DNA of 64,000 nt from the NCBI RefSeq assembly GCF_000025705.1, contig NC_013959.1, positions 2,488,001 to 2,552,000 on the forward strand, written 5' to 3'. The stretch comes from Sideroxydans lithotrophicus ES-1. GTDB taxonomy: Bacteria > Pseudomonadota > Gammaproteobacteria > Burkholderiales > Gallionellaceae. This document shows, in pieces, positions 52,970-60,853 of the stretch; position 1 is the first letter of the stretch; each line of letters starts with the position of its first letter. A program made the position numbers and the translations under genes. The notes under the pieces were generated by a model. It had not been told where the DNA came from. It ran no database searches and saw nothing but the letters and a program-made list of their open reading frames with translations.

Positions 52970-54289
52970 TCAGTTGTGCATCAGGTTGAGCTGCTTCGCG
53001 ATGATGTCGTGGTTGAGCCACAATACCGGCCCGGCCGGGTTCGACGACTCATGGAACATCAGGGGGCCGGTACCTTCCAGCACCAGGGAGCTCAAAATGT
53101 CGGTCACCAGCGCATCGCGGCTCTTGTGCATCTTGGTGATCTCTTCCGACGTGCCTATCATCACCTCGGCCAGCTCGGCTGAATTCGCCATCGGCCATGC
53201 CGCAAAATCGCGGAAGCGTTTCATCACATCGCTGGCATTGTAGGCGTCGATCTTCTGCAACAGGCTTTCCAGCGTCTGCCCTTCCTGCAGCACATCGCGG
53301 CAGGCCTGCCACTGCGACTCAGCCCAGGCTCCGCCCTGCTCCTTTTTCAATGCCTTGAGCAAGGGGAACAATGAAAGCTCCACGCCGACGAAGATGTCGG
53401 AAGAATTGGTGCGAATCTCGGGGCAGTTGTAGACGGTGGCCTTGATGCCCTGCTTCCATGCCTCTTCGGCGATGCGCTCGAGGCGCATCTTCGCCTTGCC
53501 CTGGGTATAGCTGGTATAGGTCTGCCACTCGTATTTGCCGCCGTCGATGATAATCTCGGTGCCGTGGTAACCATAGGCGGTGTAGCGCACCTGCCCGCCG
53601 GTCTTTTCCAGACGCGCGCGGATCGCAGCACTGCCTTCGATCAGGTGCTGGAAGGTGTTCGCGGTCACCTCGTCGAAATTCATCAGGATCAGCTTGCCCA
53701 GGTCGCTGTCGAGCAAGGCGCTCGACGACATGAAGCGTTCGCCGCGCCCCTTATAGATCCGGTTGGCGATGGCCAGGAACACTTTCACCTTGGGGATGCC
53801 GCCGGCCATGGTATGGGCGAAGAATGCATTGCTGCCGTCCGGGATCATGCGGTCGAGTTCCGCCATCACCTTTGCCACTGAATCCTTGAAGCGTTTCACC
53901 CCGACCTCGCGGCAGCGCTCGATCTGTTTCCAGTCGAGCTTGTCGTCCTGCCAGCTCTTCAGCGTCATGTCGGCCAACAGGTCGGTGGGAGTCGGCTCGC
54001 CCGCCGGCGCATCCAGATCGAACCCCGCCATCAGCGGCACATTGATGATGCGGCCGCCCAGATTGGCTTCGGCCTGGGCCAGTTCCTCCGCGTTCAGCGG
54101 ACGCAATTGATTGTTCTCGTCGCGGCGGCCTACGGTGACACCGATGATGGTCATGCCCGCCTTGCGTGCCTCGTTGATCAGGCCGTTGGCATAACCGCGG
54201 CCAAACAATTCGCCAAAGAGCACAAAGACGTCGTTCTTACGAAAGATGTTCCCCTTGGGAATATCTCTCAACGAAACCGGTGAAACCAT
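52970..54289 (-). CDS. Rossmann-like oxidoreductase, possibly FabMG-type enoyl-ACP reductase
   Basis: A 439-residue protein with an early nucleotide-binding-like segment (VFVLFGELFGRGYANG, then GMTIIGVTVGRRDEN) and conserved-looking stretches (FFAHTMAGGIPKVKVFLAIANRIYKGRG, in part). I recall an annotated family called enoyl-ACP reductase FabMG with this look, but the match is from memory and weak. ATG at 54289 is chosen because GGAGGT lies 8 nt upstream; a start at 54307 is less likely. It is divergent from a TetR gene with an operator between, so it may be repressed by it. Confidence 0.5.
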   Translation of the reverse strand: MVSPVSLRDIPKGNIFRKNDVFVLFGELFGRGYANGLINEARKAGMTIIGVTVGRRDENNQLRPLNAEELAQAEANLGGRIINVPLMAGFDLDAPAGEPTPTDLLADMTLKSWQDDKLDWKQIERCREVGVKRFKDSVAKVMAELDRMIPDGSNAFFAHTMAGGIPKVKVFLAIANRIYKGRGERFMSSSALLDSDLGKLILMNFDEVTANTFQHLIEGSAAIRARLEKTGGQVRYTAYGYHGTEIIIDGGKYEWQTYTSYTQGKAKMRLERIAEEAWKQGIKATVYNCPEIRTNSSDIFVGVELSLFPLLKALKKEQGGAWAESQWQACRDVLQEGQTLESLLQKIDAYNASDVMKRFRDFAAWPMANSAELAEVMIGTSEEITKMHKSRDALVTDILSSLVLEGTGPLMFHESSNPAGPVLWLNHDIIAKQLNLMHN

Positions 54290-54344
54290 AATATCTACCT
54301 CCAGCATGACGATCGGTTAAATTGTTTTGTCAATGATAGTCGAA

Positions 54345-54362
54345 TTTGGTAGCCTTACCAAA
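54345..54362. promoter_or_regulatory. TetR-type operator
   Basis: TTTGGTA and TACCAAA form a perfect palindrome around GCCT, 23 bases before the TetR start and in the divergent promoter of the reductase gene. Position and symmetry fit autoregulation by the TetR protein. Confidence 0.7.
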
Positions 54363-54385
54363 ACACACAACCTCCGGCTGGCCAA

Positions 54386-54946
54386 ATGAGCATCAAAGAC
54401 GACATCCTGATTGCGGGCTCGATGCTGTTACGTGAAAAGGGCGTGACTGCCCTGACACAGCCGCAGATCGCTCAAGCGGCCAACATCAAACAAAGCCATC
54501 TAACTTACTATTTTCCCACACGCGCGAATCTGTTGCTTGCCATTGCTGATTTCACGCTTTCCACCCTGATGGACGATGTCGCCGCCCAGCTGCAGGCCAA
54601 GCCGCAAGGCACTACGCTGGCCGATGCGATCTCCAGGATCATGATCGACGGTTTCCCGCCGCGCGTCTTCATCGGCCTGATCGTTGCAGCAGACAGCGAT
54701 CCCGACATCCGCAAGCTGCTGCGCAAACTGATCCGCCACGTTCGCACAGCCATCCAGGGCCTGCTGCAGCAGGCAGGCCTCGCATCCGACAGGGAGGCGG
54801 CCCTTTTGTTCCATGCCACGATCGTCGGCCTCGCCGTCATGCACCAGGCCAAGCTGAACAAGGAGTCCGCTACCGAAGTCAAACACGGCGTGGACATCCT
54901 GATGCGTTTGTTGCCTTCCATCCATTCCACGCGGTCGCCAATATGA
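54386..54946 (+). CDS. TetR-family transcriptional regulator
   Basis: A 186-residue regulator with an N-terminal helix-turn-helix (ILIAGSMLLREKGVTALTQP, then AQAANIKQSHLTYYFPTRAN) and an all-helical ligand domain. It precedes an HlyD-ABC-ABC2 efflux operon by 79 bases and is divergent from the putative reductase; it probably represses both through the palindrome at 54345-54362. The effector is unknown. Confidence 0.92.
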   Translation: MSIKDDILIAGSMLLREKGVTALTQPQIAQAANIKQSHLTYYFPTRANLLLAIADFTLSTLMDDVAAQLQAKPQGTTLADAISRIMIDGFPPRVFIGLIVAADSDPDIRKLLRKLIRHVRTAIQGLLQQAGLASDREAALLFHATIVGLAVMHQAKLNKESATEVKHGVDILMRLLPSIHSTRSPI

Positions 54947-55025
54947 ACACTCCGCTGCAGATGCCGTATTCTCATGTTTCCAGTTTTATTGTTTCGGACT
55001 CCGCGCGGGCTCAGGGACCAAGACC

Positions 55026-55901
55026 ATGAAAAAGAAAATCCTCCTTCTCCTTGCCGTCACGATAGGGCTCGGCGCATCCGGCGCGGCCGCATGGTATTTC
55101 GGCAACCGGCATGCCGCCAACAGTGAGACGCTGACGCTGTATGGCAATGTGGATATCAGGCAGGTGCAGCTCGCCTTCAACGGTTCCGAGCGCATCGCCA
55201 AGATGCTGGTGAAGGAAGGCGACCGCGTCAACAAGGGTCAATTGCTGGCAATGCTGGATACGGCGACGCTACAGCAGAAAGTCCGCAAGGCCGAGGCCGA
55301 TAGCGAGGCCGCACGCCTCGCCGCAGTCAATGCGGCCAGCACCTACCGGCGGACCAGAATGCTGGTCGACCAACATTTCGTTGCGCAGCAGCAGGCGGAC
55401 GATGCGCGTACCGCATCCGATGCGGCGCATGCGGGAGCCCACGCCGCTCAGGCCGGGTTGGAGCTGGCGCGCAGGGCGCTGGCCGATGCCTCGCTGTACG
55501 CACCGGACAATGGCATCATCCAGGAACGCATCCTCGAACCCGGTGACATGGCATCGCCGCAACGTCCGGTCTACACGCTCGCGATGACCGACCCGCTCTG
55601 GGTCCGCGCCTATGTGAAGGAGAGCGACCTCGGCAGGATACGGCCGGGCATGCACGCCGCAGTGGCAACCGACAGTTACCCGAACAAGCGCTACAACGGC
55701 TGGCTGGGCTACATCTCGCCGACTGCGGAATTCACACCGAAATCGGTGGAGACCACCGAGGTGCGCAGCAGCCTGGTCTACCAAGTGCGCATCTTCGTGT
55801 GCAACCCGCAGGGCGAATTGCGCCTGGGCATGCCGGCCACGGTGACCATCGCGCTGGGCCAACCCGCCGCCACGAACAACGAGCACTGCCGGAATCCGTG
55901 A
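55026..55901 (+). CDS. HlyD-family membrane fusion protein (YbhG-like)
   Basis: A 291-residue periplasmic adaptor anchored by an N-terminal helix (about 5-25). It has the lipoyl half LTLYGNVDIRQVQL, a coiled-coil hairpin rich in Ala and Asp (about 85-150), and the second lipoyl half LYAPDNGIIQERILEPGD. It would connect the ABC exporter to an outer-membrane channel. The stop is 8 nt before the ATPase start. The order HlyD, double ATPase, two permeases matches YbhGFSR. Confidence 0.92.
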   Translation: MKKKILLLLAVTIGLGASGAAAWYFGNRHAANSETLTLYGNVDIRQVQLAFNGSERIAKMLVKEGDRVNKGQLLAMLDTATLQQKVRKAEADSEAARLAAVNAASTYRRTRMLVDQHFVAQQQADDARTASDAAHAGAHAAQAGLELARRALADASLYAPDNGIIQERILEPGDMASPQRPVYTLAMTDPLWVRAYVKESDLGRIRPGMHAAVATDSYPNKRYNGWLGYISPTAEFTPKSVETTEVRSSLVYQVRIFVCNPQGELRLGMPATVTIALGQPAATNNEHCRNP

Positions 55902-55908
55902 GGTTGGC

Positions 55909-57756
55909 GTGAACGCGGCAAATCACGACACGGCGCCACCCACTCCCGCGAGCCCGGACAGCCGGGTCGCGCTGGTGGTGAAGCAACTCTCCAAATCCTT
56001 TCTCATCGGCAAACGCAGGATACAGGCGCTGCAGGACGTCAGCTTCAGCGTGCGCCACGGTGTGGTCACCGGGCTCGTCGGCCCCGACGCGGCCGGCAAG
56101 ACCACACTGATGCGTCTCGCCGCCGGATTGCTGGTACCGGATAGCGGCGCCATCAGCGTGCTCGGCATGGATGCAGCCACGCAGTCGCTCGCGGTGCAAG
56201 GCTCCATCGGTTACATGCCGCAACGCTTCGGTCTCTACGAAGACCTGACCGTGCAGGAGAATCTCGACCTCTACGCCGACCTGCAAGGCGTGCCGGAAAC
56301 GGCGCGTGCGGAACGTTACCGCGAGCTCATGCACATGGCCGGGCTTGCGCCTTTCGCCAGGCGGCTGGCCGGACAGCTTTCCGGTGGCATGAAACAGAAA
56401 CTCGGCCTCGCCTGCGCGCTGGTGCGCCAACCGCAGCTCTTGCTGCTCGACGAACCCACGGTCGGCGTGGACCCGCTGTCGCGCCGCGAGCTGTGGGACA
56501 TCGTCTATCGCCTGGTGCGCGAACAGGGCACCAGCGTGCTGCTCACCACGGCCTACCTCGACGAAGCGGAACGCTGCGACGACGTGGTGCTGCTGCACGA
56601 AGGACGGCTGCTCGACCAGGGCGCGCCCGCTGTGCTGCGCGAAACCATGCGCGGCCACACCTACCGTGTCACGGTGGCTGGCATGGACAAGCGTGTGCTG
56701 CAGAACCGCATCGCACAGGCGCCGGGCGTAATGGACGCGCTGATCCAGGGCGACCATGTGCGCGTAGTGATGGAAAGCGACACGCCTGTCGACTTCGCCG
56801 CGCTATGCCCCGCTGCGGTCGGCATCGAGTCAGCAGCGGTGGCGCCGCGTTTCGAGGACAGCTTCGTCGCACTGATCAAGAGGAAGGTTCGCGGCGATGA
56901 AGGTTCGCCGGTACATGACAATAAGGTTCTGCCCGCACATGTGACACTCACCGATACATCCCCTCCCCCCGCGGGGGAGAGGGAACAAGATCGGTTCGCT
57001 AAACCAGTGATCGAAGTCAGCAACCTGCAGCGCACCTTCGGCAGTTTCTACGCAGTGAACAACATCAGCTTCACCGTGCAGCGCGGCGAGGTGTTCGGAC
57101 TGCTGGGGGCGAACGGTGCGGGCAAATCCACCACTTTCCGCATGCTGTGCGGACTGTTGCCGCCGAGCAGCGGCACCCTGCGCGTCGCCGGTGCCGACCT
57201 GCGTCATGCCGCGGCGGCGGCACGCGCACGCATCGGTTACATGTCGCAGAAGTTCTCGCTCTACGGCAACCTCAGCGTGGCCGAGAACCTGCAGTTCTTC
57301 AGCAGCGCCTACGATCTGACCGGCACGCGCAGAAAGCAGCGCATCGACTGGGCGCTGCAGGAATTCGAACTGTCCGCCATGGCCGATGTCACCAGCGGCG
57401 ACCTGTCGCTCGGTTACAAGCAGCGCCTGGCCCTCGCCTGCGCACTGATGCACGAACCGGAGATCCTGTTCCTCGACGAACCCACCTCCGGCGTCGATCC
57501 GCTGGCGCGGCGCGAATTCTGGTCGCGCATCAACGCTCTGGCCGGACAAGGCGTGACCATCATGGTCACCACGCACTTCATGGAAGAGGCGGAATACTGC
57601 GACCGGCTGGCGATCATGGCGGCAGGCGAGATACTGACCATGGGCACGCCCGGCAGCATCAAGGCGCAGGCACGCAATGCCGCACAGCCCGAGCCGACCA
57701 TGGAAGACGCCTTCGTCGGGCTGATCATGGCGCATGAAAAGCGGGAGGCGGCATGA
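55909..57756 (+). CDS. double ABC-type ATPase (YbhF-like)
   Basis: A 615-residue protein with two nucleotide-binding domains. The first has Walker A GPDAAGKTT near 60, signature LSGGMKQKL and Walker B LLLLDEPT. The second has Walker A GANGAGKST near 396, a changed signature LSLGYKQRL and Walker B ILFLDEPT. The domain linker near 345-362 is partly encoded by a C/G-rich hairpin repeat (56961-56983, giving TSPPPAGERE). Start is GTG. It powers the exporter formed with the following two permeases. Confidence 0.93.
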   Translation: MNAANHDTAPPTPASPDSRVALVVKQLSKSFLIGKRRIQALQDVSFSVRHGVVTGLVGPDAAGKTTLMRLAAGLLVPDSGAISVLGMDAATQSLAVQGSIGYMPQRFGLYEDLTVQENLDLYADLQGVPETARAERYRELMHMAGLAPFARRLAGQLSGGMKQKLGLACALVRQPQLLLLDEPTVGVDPLSRRELWDIVYRLVREQGTSVLLTTAYLDEAERCDDVVLLHEGRLLDQGAPAVLRETMRGHTYRVTVAGMDKRVLQNRIAQAPGVMDALIQGDHVRVVMESDTPVDFAALCPAAVGIESAAVAPRFEDSFVALIKRKVRGDEGSPVHDNKVLPAHVTLTDTSPPPAGEREQDRFAKPVIEVSNLQRTFGSFYAVNNISFTVQRGEVFGLLGANGAGKSTTFRMLCGLLPPSSGTLRVAGADLRHAAAAARARIGYMSQKFSLYGNLSVAENLQFFSSAYDLTGTRRKQRIDWALQEFELSAMADVTSGDLSLGYKQRLALACALMHEPEILFLDEPTSGVDPLARREFWSRINALAGQGVTIMVTTHFMEEAEYCDRLAIMAAGEILTMGTPGSIKAQARNAAQPEPTMEDAFVGLIMAHEKREAA

Positions 57757-57774
57757 ACCCAACTTTCTTAGGCA

Positions 57775-57898
57775 GTCATACCGGCGAAGGCCGGTATCCA
57801 GTAATGGGAAAACCGCCGCGAAGCGGACATAACCGCGATGTAGTCCCACTTGCGCGGGGATTTCTAAATCATCTGGATTCCGGCCTGCGCCGGATAAC
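57775..57898. repeat. palindromic repeat element, copy C (124 bp), inside the efflux operon
   Basis: Left arm 57775-57801 (GTCATACCGGCGAAGGCCGG...) pairs with right arm 57873-57898. Its centre, read on the minus strand (AAATCCCCGCGCAAGTGGGA), matches the centre of copy A. It lies in the 223-base gap between the ATPase and the first permease genes, so it sits within one operon. Confidence 0.85.
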
Positions 57899-57979
57899 CA
57901 GCGACTTGCCCGCTTGCGGGCTTAGTCGAATGGCTAGTAGTTCCATCAATGACGTGGTTTTTTTAATGGAATATCTGGG

Positions 57980-59119
57980 ATGAATATCGATACCCGCCCC
58001 GGCTCTTCACGCATGCGGCTGCGCGGGCTCATCCGCAAGGAATTCCTGCAGATCGTGCGCGACCCCAGCAGTATCGCGATCGCCTTCCTGATGCCGATCT
58101 TCCTGCTGCTGCTGTTCGGCTACGGCGTATCGCTGGATTCCGAGCACATCCCGCTGGCGCTGGTGGTGGAACAGCCGAATTCCGATACCGCCGACTTCAC
58201 CGCCGAATTCGACCACTCGAAGTACTTCGTGCCCTTCTACTATGCCAGTACGCTCGAGGCGGAACAGGCCATGATGGCCGGGCGCGTCAACGCCATCGTG
58301 GTGCTGCGCCACGATTTTTCCAGAACATCGCGGCGAAGCGACGGCGCAGCGATACAGCTCATCGTCAACGGCGTGGACGCAAACACGGGGCGCATCATCT
58401 CCGGCTACGTGCAGGGCGCGTGGGGCAGCTGGCTGGCGCACGCAGCACAAAAACGCGGGCAGGAACTGCAGGTGCCGGTGCAGATGCAACAGCGCGTGTG
58501 GTTCAACAGCGAGCTGCGCAGCCGCAACTTCCTGGTGCCGGGACTGGTCGCGGTGATCATGACGCTGATCGGCTCCTTGCTGACCGCGATGGTGATGTCG
58601 CGCGAATGGGAACGCGGCACCATGGAAGCGCTGCTGGTCACGCCACTGTCGATGCGCGAGGTGATCATCGGCAAGTTGCTGCCTTACTTCATCCTCGGCA
58701 TGGGCGGCCTGGTGCTGGCGGTCGGCATGTCGCTGTTCCTGTTCGAAGTGCCGCTGCGCGGCTCGCTGTGGGTGCTGTTCTCGGCGTCTGCGCTGTTCCT
58801 CATCGCCGCGTTGAGCATGGGCCTGCTGATCTCCACCGTGGCGCGCAGCCAGTTCGTCGCCGGCCTGATCGCGCTGATCGCCACCTTCCTGCCCGCCTTC
58901 CTGCTCTCCGGTTTCATCTTCGACATCGGCAGCATGCCAACCATGGTCCAGGTCATCACCCATATCGTCGCCGCGCGCTATTACGTCGCCATCCTGCAGA
59001 CGGTGTTCCTCGCGGGCAACGTGTGGAGCGTGATCCTGCCGAACGCGCTGGCGCTGGTGCTGCTTGCGACGATCTTCCTCGGCCTGACCTGGCGCAATGC
59101 GCGCAAGAGACTGGAGTGA
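57980..59119 (+). CDS. ABC-2 type transport permease (YbhS-like)
   Basis: A 379-residue permease: an N-terminal helix (about 32-52), a periplasmic domain of about 140 residues, and five more helices from about 190 on. The ABC-2 motif EWERGTMEALLVTPLS is present. It would form the membrane channel together with the next gene. It is separated from the ATPase by repeat copy C. Substrate unknown; relatives export drugs or ions. Confidence 0.92.
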   Translation: MNIDTRPGSSRMRLRGLIRKEFLQIVRDPSSIAIAFLMPIFLLLLFGYGVSLDSEHIPLALVVEQPNSDTADFTAEFDHSKYFVPFYYASTLEAEQAMMAGRVNAIVVLRHDFSRTSRRSDGAAIQLIVNGVDANTGRIISGYVQGAWGSWLAHAAQKRGQELQVPVQMQQRVWFNSELRSRNFLVPGLVAVIMTLIGSLLTAMVMSREWERGTMEALLVTPLSMREVIIGKLLPYFILGMGGLVLAVGMSLFLFEVPLRGSLWVLFSASALFLIAALSMGLLISTVARSQFVAGLIALIATFLPAFLLSGFIFDIGSMPTMVQVITHIVAARYYVAILQTVFLAGNVWSVILPNALALVLLATIFLGLTWRNARKRLE

Positions 59120-59123
59120 CGGC

Positions 59124-60233
59124 ATGGTTGGACGCATACTCGCACTGGTGTTGAAGGAATTCCTGGCACTGCTGAAAGACAAGCGCGCCCGCCTCGTGCT
59201 CATCGGCCCGCCGCTGATCCAGCTGATGGTGTTCGGCTACGCGGCCACCTTCGACCTGAAGAACGTGCCGTACGCCGTGTACAACGAGGACCGCGGGGCG
59301 GCCGCGCGCGCGCTGCTGGCCGCCTTCGACGGTTCGCCCGGTTTCACCCCGGTGGCACAGATCACGCACGAGAGCGAGATCGCGCCGCTCGTCGACGGCA
59401 AGCAGGTGCTGATGGTGATCCATGCCGGGCCCAACTTCAGCGCCGAACTGGCAGCCGGGCGGCCGGCACAGCTGCAGGTGATCGTCGACGGGCGCAATTC
59501 CAACACCGCCATGCTGGCGATCAACGATGCCAGCGTGATCGTCGATCACTTCAACACAGACTGGGCGGCAAGCCATGGCGGCAGCCAGCCGCCCGCACAT
59601 ATCGTGACACGCGCCTGGTTCAATCCCAACCTGGAAAGTCGCTGGTTCTTCCTGCCCGGCATCGTCGGCATCCTGACCTTGTTGCTCACCATGCTGGTCA
59701 CCGCGTTGTCCGTCGCACGTGAACGCGAGCAGGGTACCTTCGACCAGTTGCTGGTCACACCGTTGCGGCCGGTGGAAATATTGATCGGCAAGACGCTGCC
59801 CGGATTCCTGATCGGCATGGCGGAGGCCAGCGTGATCATGCTGGCGGCAGTGTTCTGGTTCAAGGTGCCGCTGCTCGGCAGCCTGCTGACGCTGTATACC
59901 GGGATCGCGCTGTTCCTGCTGTCGGGTGTCGGCGTGGGGCTGATGATCTCGTCGTTCGCGGCCACCCAGCAGCAGGGGTTGCTGGGCGCGTTCATCTTCA
60001 TGGTGCCGGCCATCATCCTGTCCGGCTTTGCCACGCCGATCCGCAACATGCCGATACTGGTGCAGGACATCACGCTGCTGGATCCCATGCGCTATTTCCT
60101 GCTGGTGCTGCGCGGCGTATTCCTCGAGGACACACCGTTCCACCTGCTGATCCCGCAGTTCTGGCCGATGGCGCTGATCGGCGTAGCGGCGTTCAGCATC
60201 GCCGGCTGGCTGTTCCGCCACCGCATGTACTGA
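59124..60233 (+). CDS. ABC-2 type transport permease (YbhR-like)
   Basis: A 369-residue permease paralogous to its neighbour: an N-terminal helix, a periplasmic domain, then helices from about 175 with the motif EREQGTFDQLLVTPLR and GFATPIRNMP. ATG at 59124 has GGAG upstream and lies 4 nt after the previous stop, so translation is coupled. Confidence 0.92.
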   Translation: MVGRILALVLKEFLALLKDKRARLVLIGPPLIQLMVFGYAATFDLKNVPYAVYNEDRGAAARALLAAFDGSPGFTPVAQITHESEIAPLVDGKQVLMVIHAGPNFSAELAAGRPAQLQVIVDGRNSNTAMLAINDASVIVDHFNTDWAASHGGSQPPAHIVTRAWFNPNLESRWFFLPGIVGILTLLLTMLVTALSVAREREQGTFDQLLVTPLRPVEILIGKTLPGFLIGMAEASVIMLAAVFWFKVPLLGSLLTLYTGIALFLLSGVGVGLMISSFAATQQQGLLGAFIFMVPAIILSGFATPIRNMPILVQDITLLDPMRYFLLVLRGVFLEDTPFHLLIPQFWPMALIGVAAFSIAGWLFRHRMY

Positions 60234-60332
60234 CTGAATGCATGCGCGAATATAATCGATGCCCCTTCATATTCATCGCCGTCGTACTGCGCATCGGATC
60301 GAAGACTTGCCACTGCACCCTGGACTAGCCAT

Positions 60333-60752
60333 TTGGACACTCTGAATTCCATCGTCACCAGCGACCTCAGCCTGTGGGGCCTGTTCATCAGCAGCTTCCT
60401 TGCAGCGACACTGTTGCCGGGCGGTTCCGAAGCCGTGTTGTTCGGCGTGCTGAAACTGCATCCGGATCTGTTCTGGCCGGCGCTGCTGCTTGGTACAGTC
60501 GGCAACACGCTCGGCGGCATGGTCACCTTCGGCATGGGCTGGATGCTGCCGCAGACCCAGCAGCTCAAGCACGTGGACAAAGTCCGTCAACACGGTGCGC
60601 CCGCGTTGGTACTGGCCTGGGTACCGCTGGTCGGCGATGCGCTCTGCCTCGCCGCCGGCTGGCTGCGCCTGAACTGGTGGCAGGCGGCGCTGTTCATGGC
60701 CATCGGCAAGTTCGCGCGCTACTGGGTGATCGCGCTCGCCAGCCAATATTGA
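60333..60752 (+). CDS. YqaA-like DedA-superfamily membrane protein
   Basis: A 139-residue protein with about four hydrophobic segments and the SNARE-assoc/DedA pattern (FLAATLLPGGSEAVLFG, GNTLGGMVTFGMGW, VPLVGDALCLAAGWLRL). DedA relatives are linked to lipid flipping and envelope homeostasis. The start is TTG at 60333, the only early start in this frame; no clear ribosome site. Confidence 0.82.
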   Translation: MDTLNSIVTSDLSLWGLFISSFLAATLLPGGSEAVLFGVLKLHPDLFWPALLLGTVGNTLGGMVTFGMGWMLPQTQQLKHVDKVRQHGAPALVLAWVPLVGDALCLAAGWLRLNWWQAALFMAIGKFARYWVIALASQY

Positions 60753-60853
60753 ACCGTCATCGGCAGCGACACCTCCGCAAGGCAGGTTATATAGATATTG
60801 CTTCCGCCCCCCCTGCGGAATACAGTGTCACCTACCTAACAGAGCTTTGTTCC

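Noticed and set aside
57753-57983. A 76-codon open frame between the ATPase and permease genes
   Set aside because: It consists mostly of repeat copy C, so it is not a gene.
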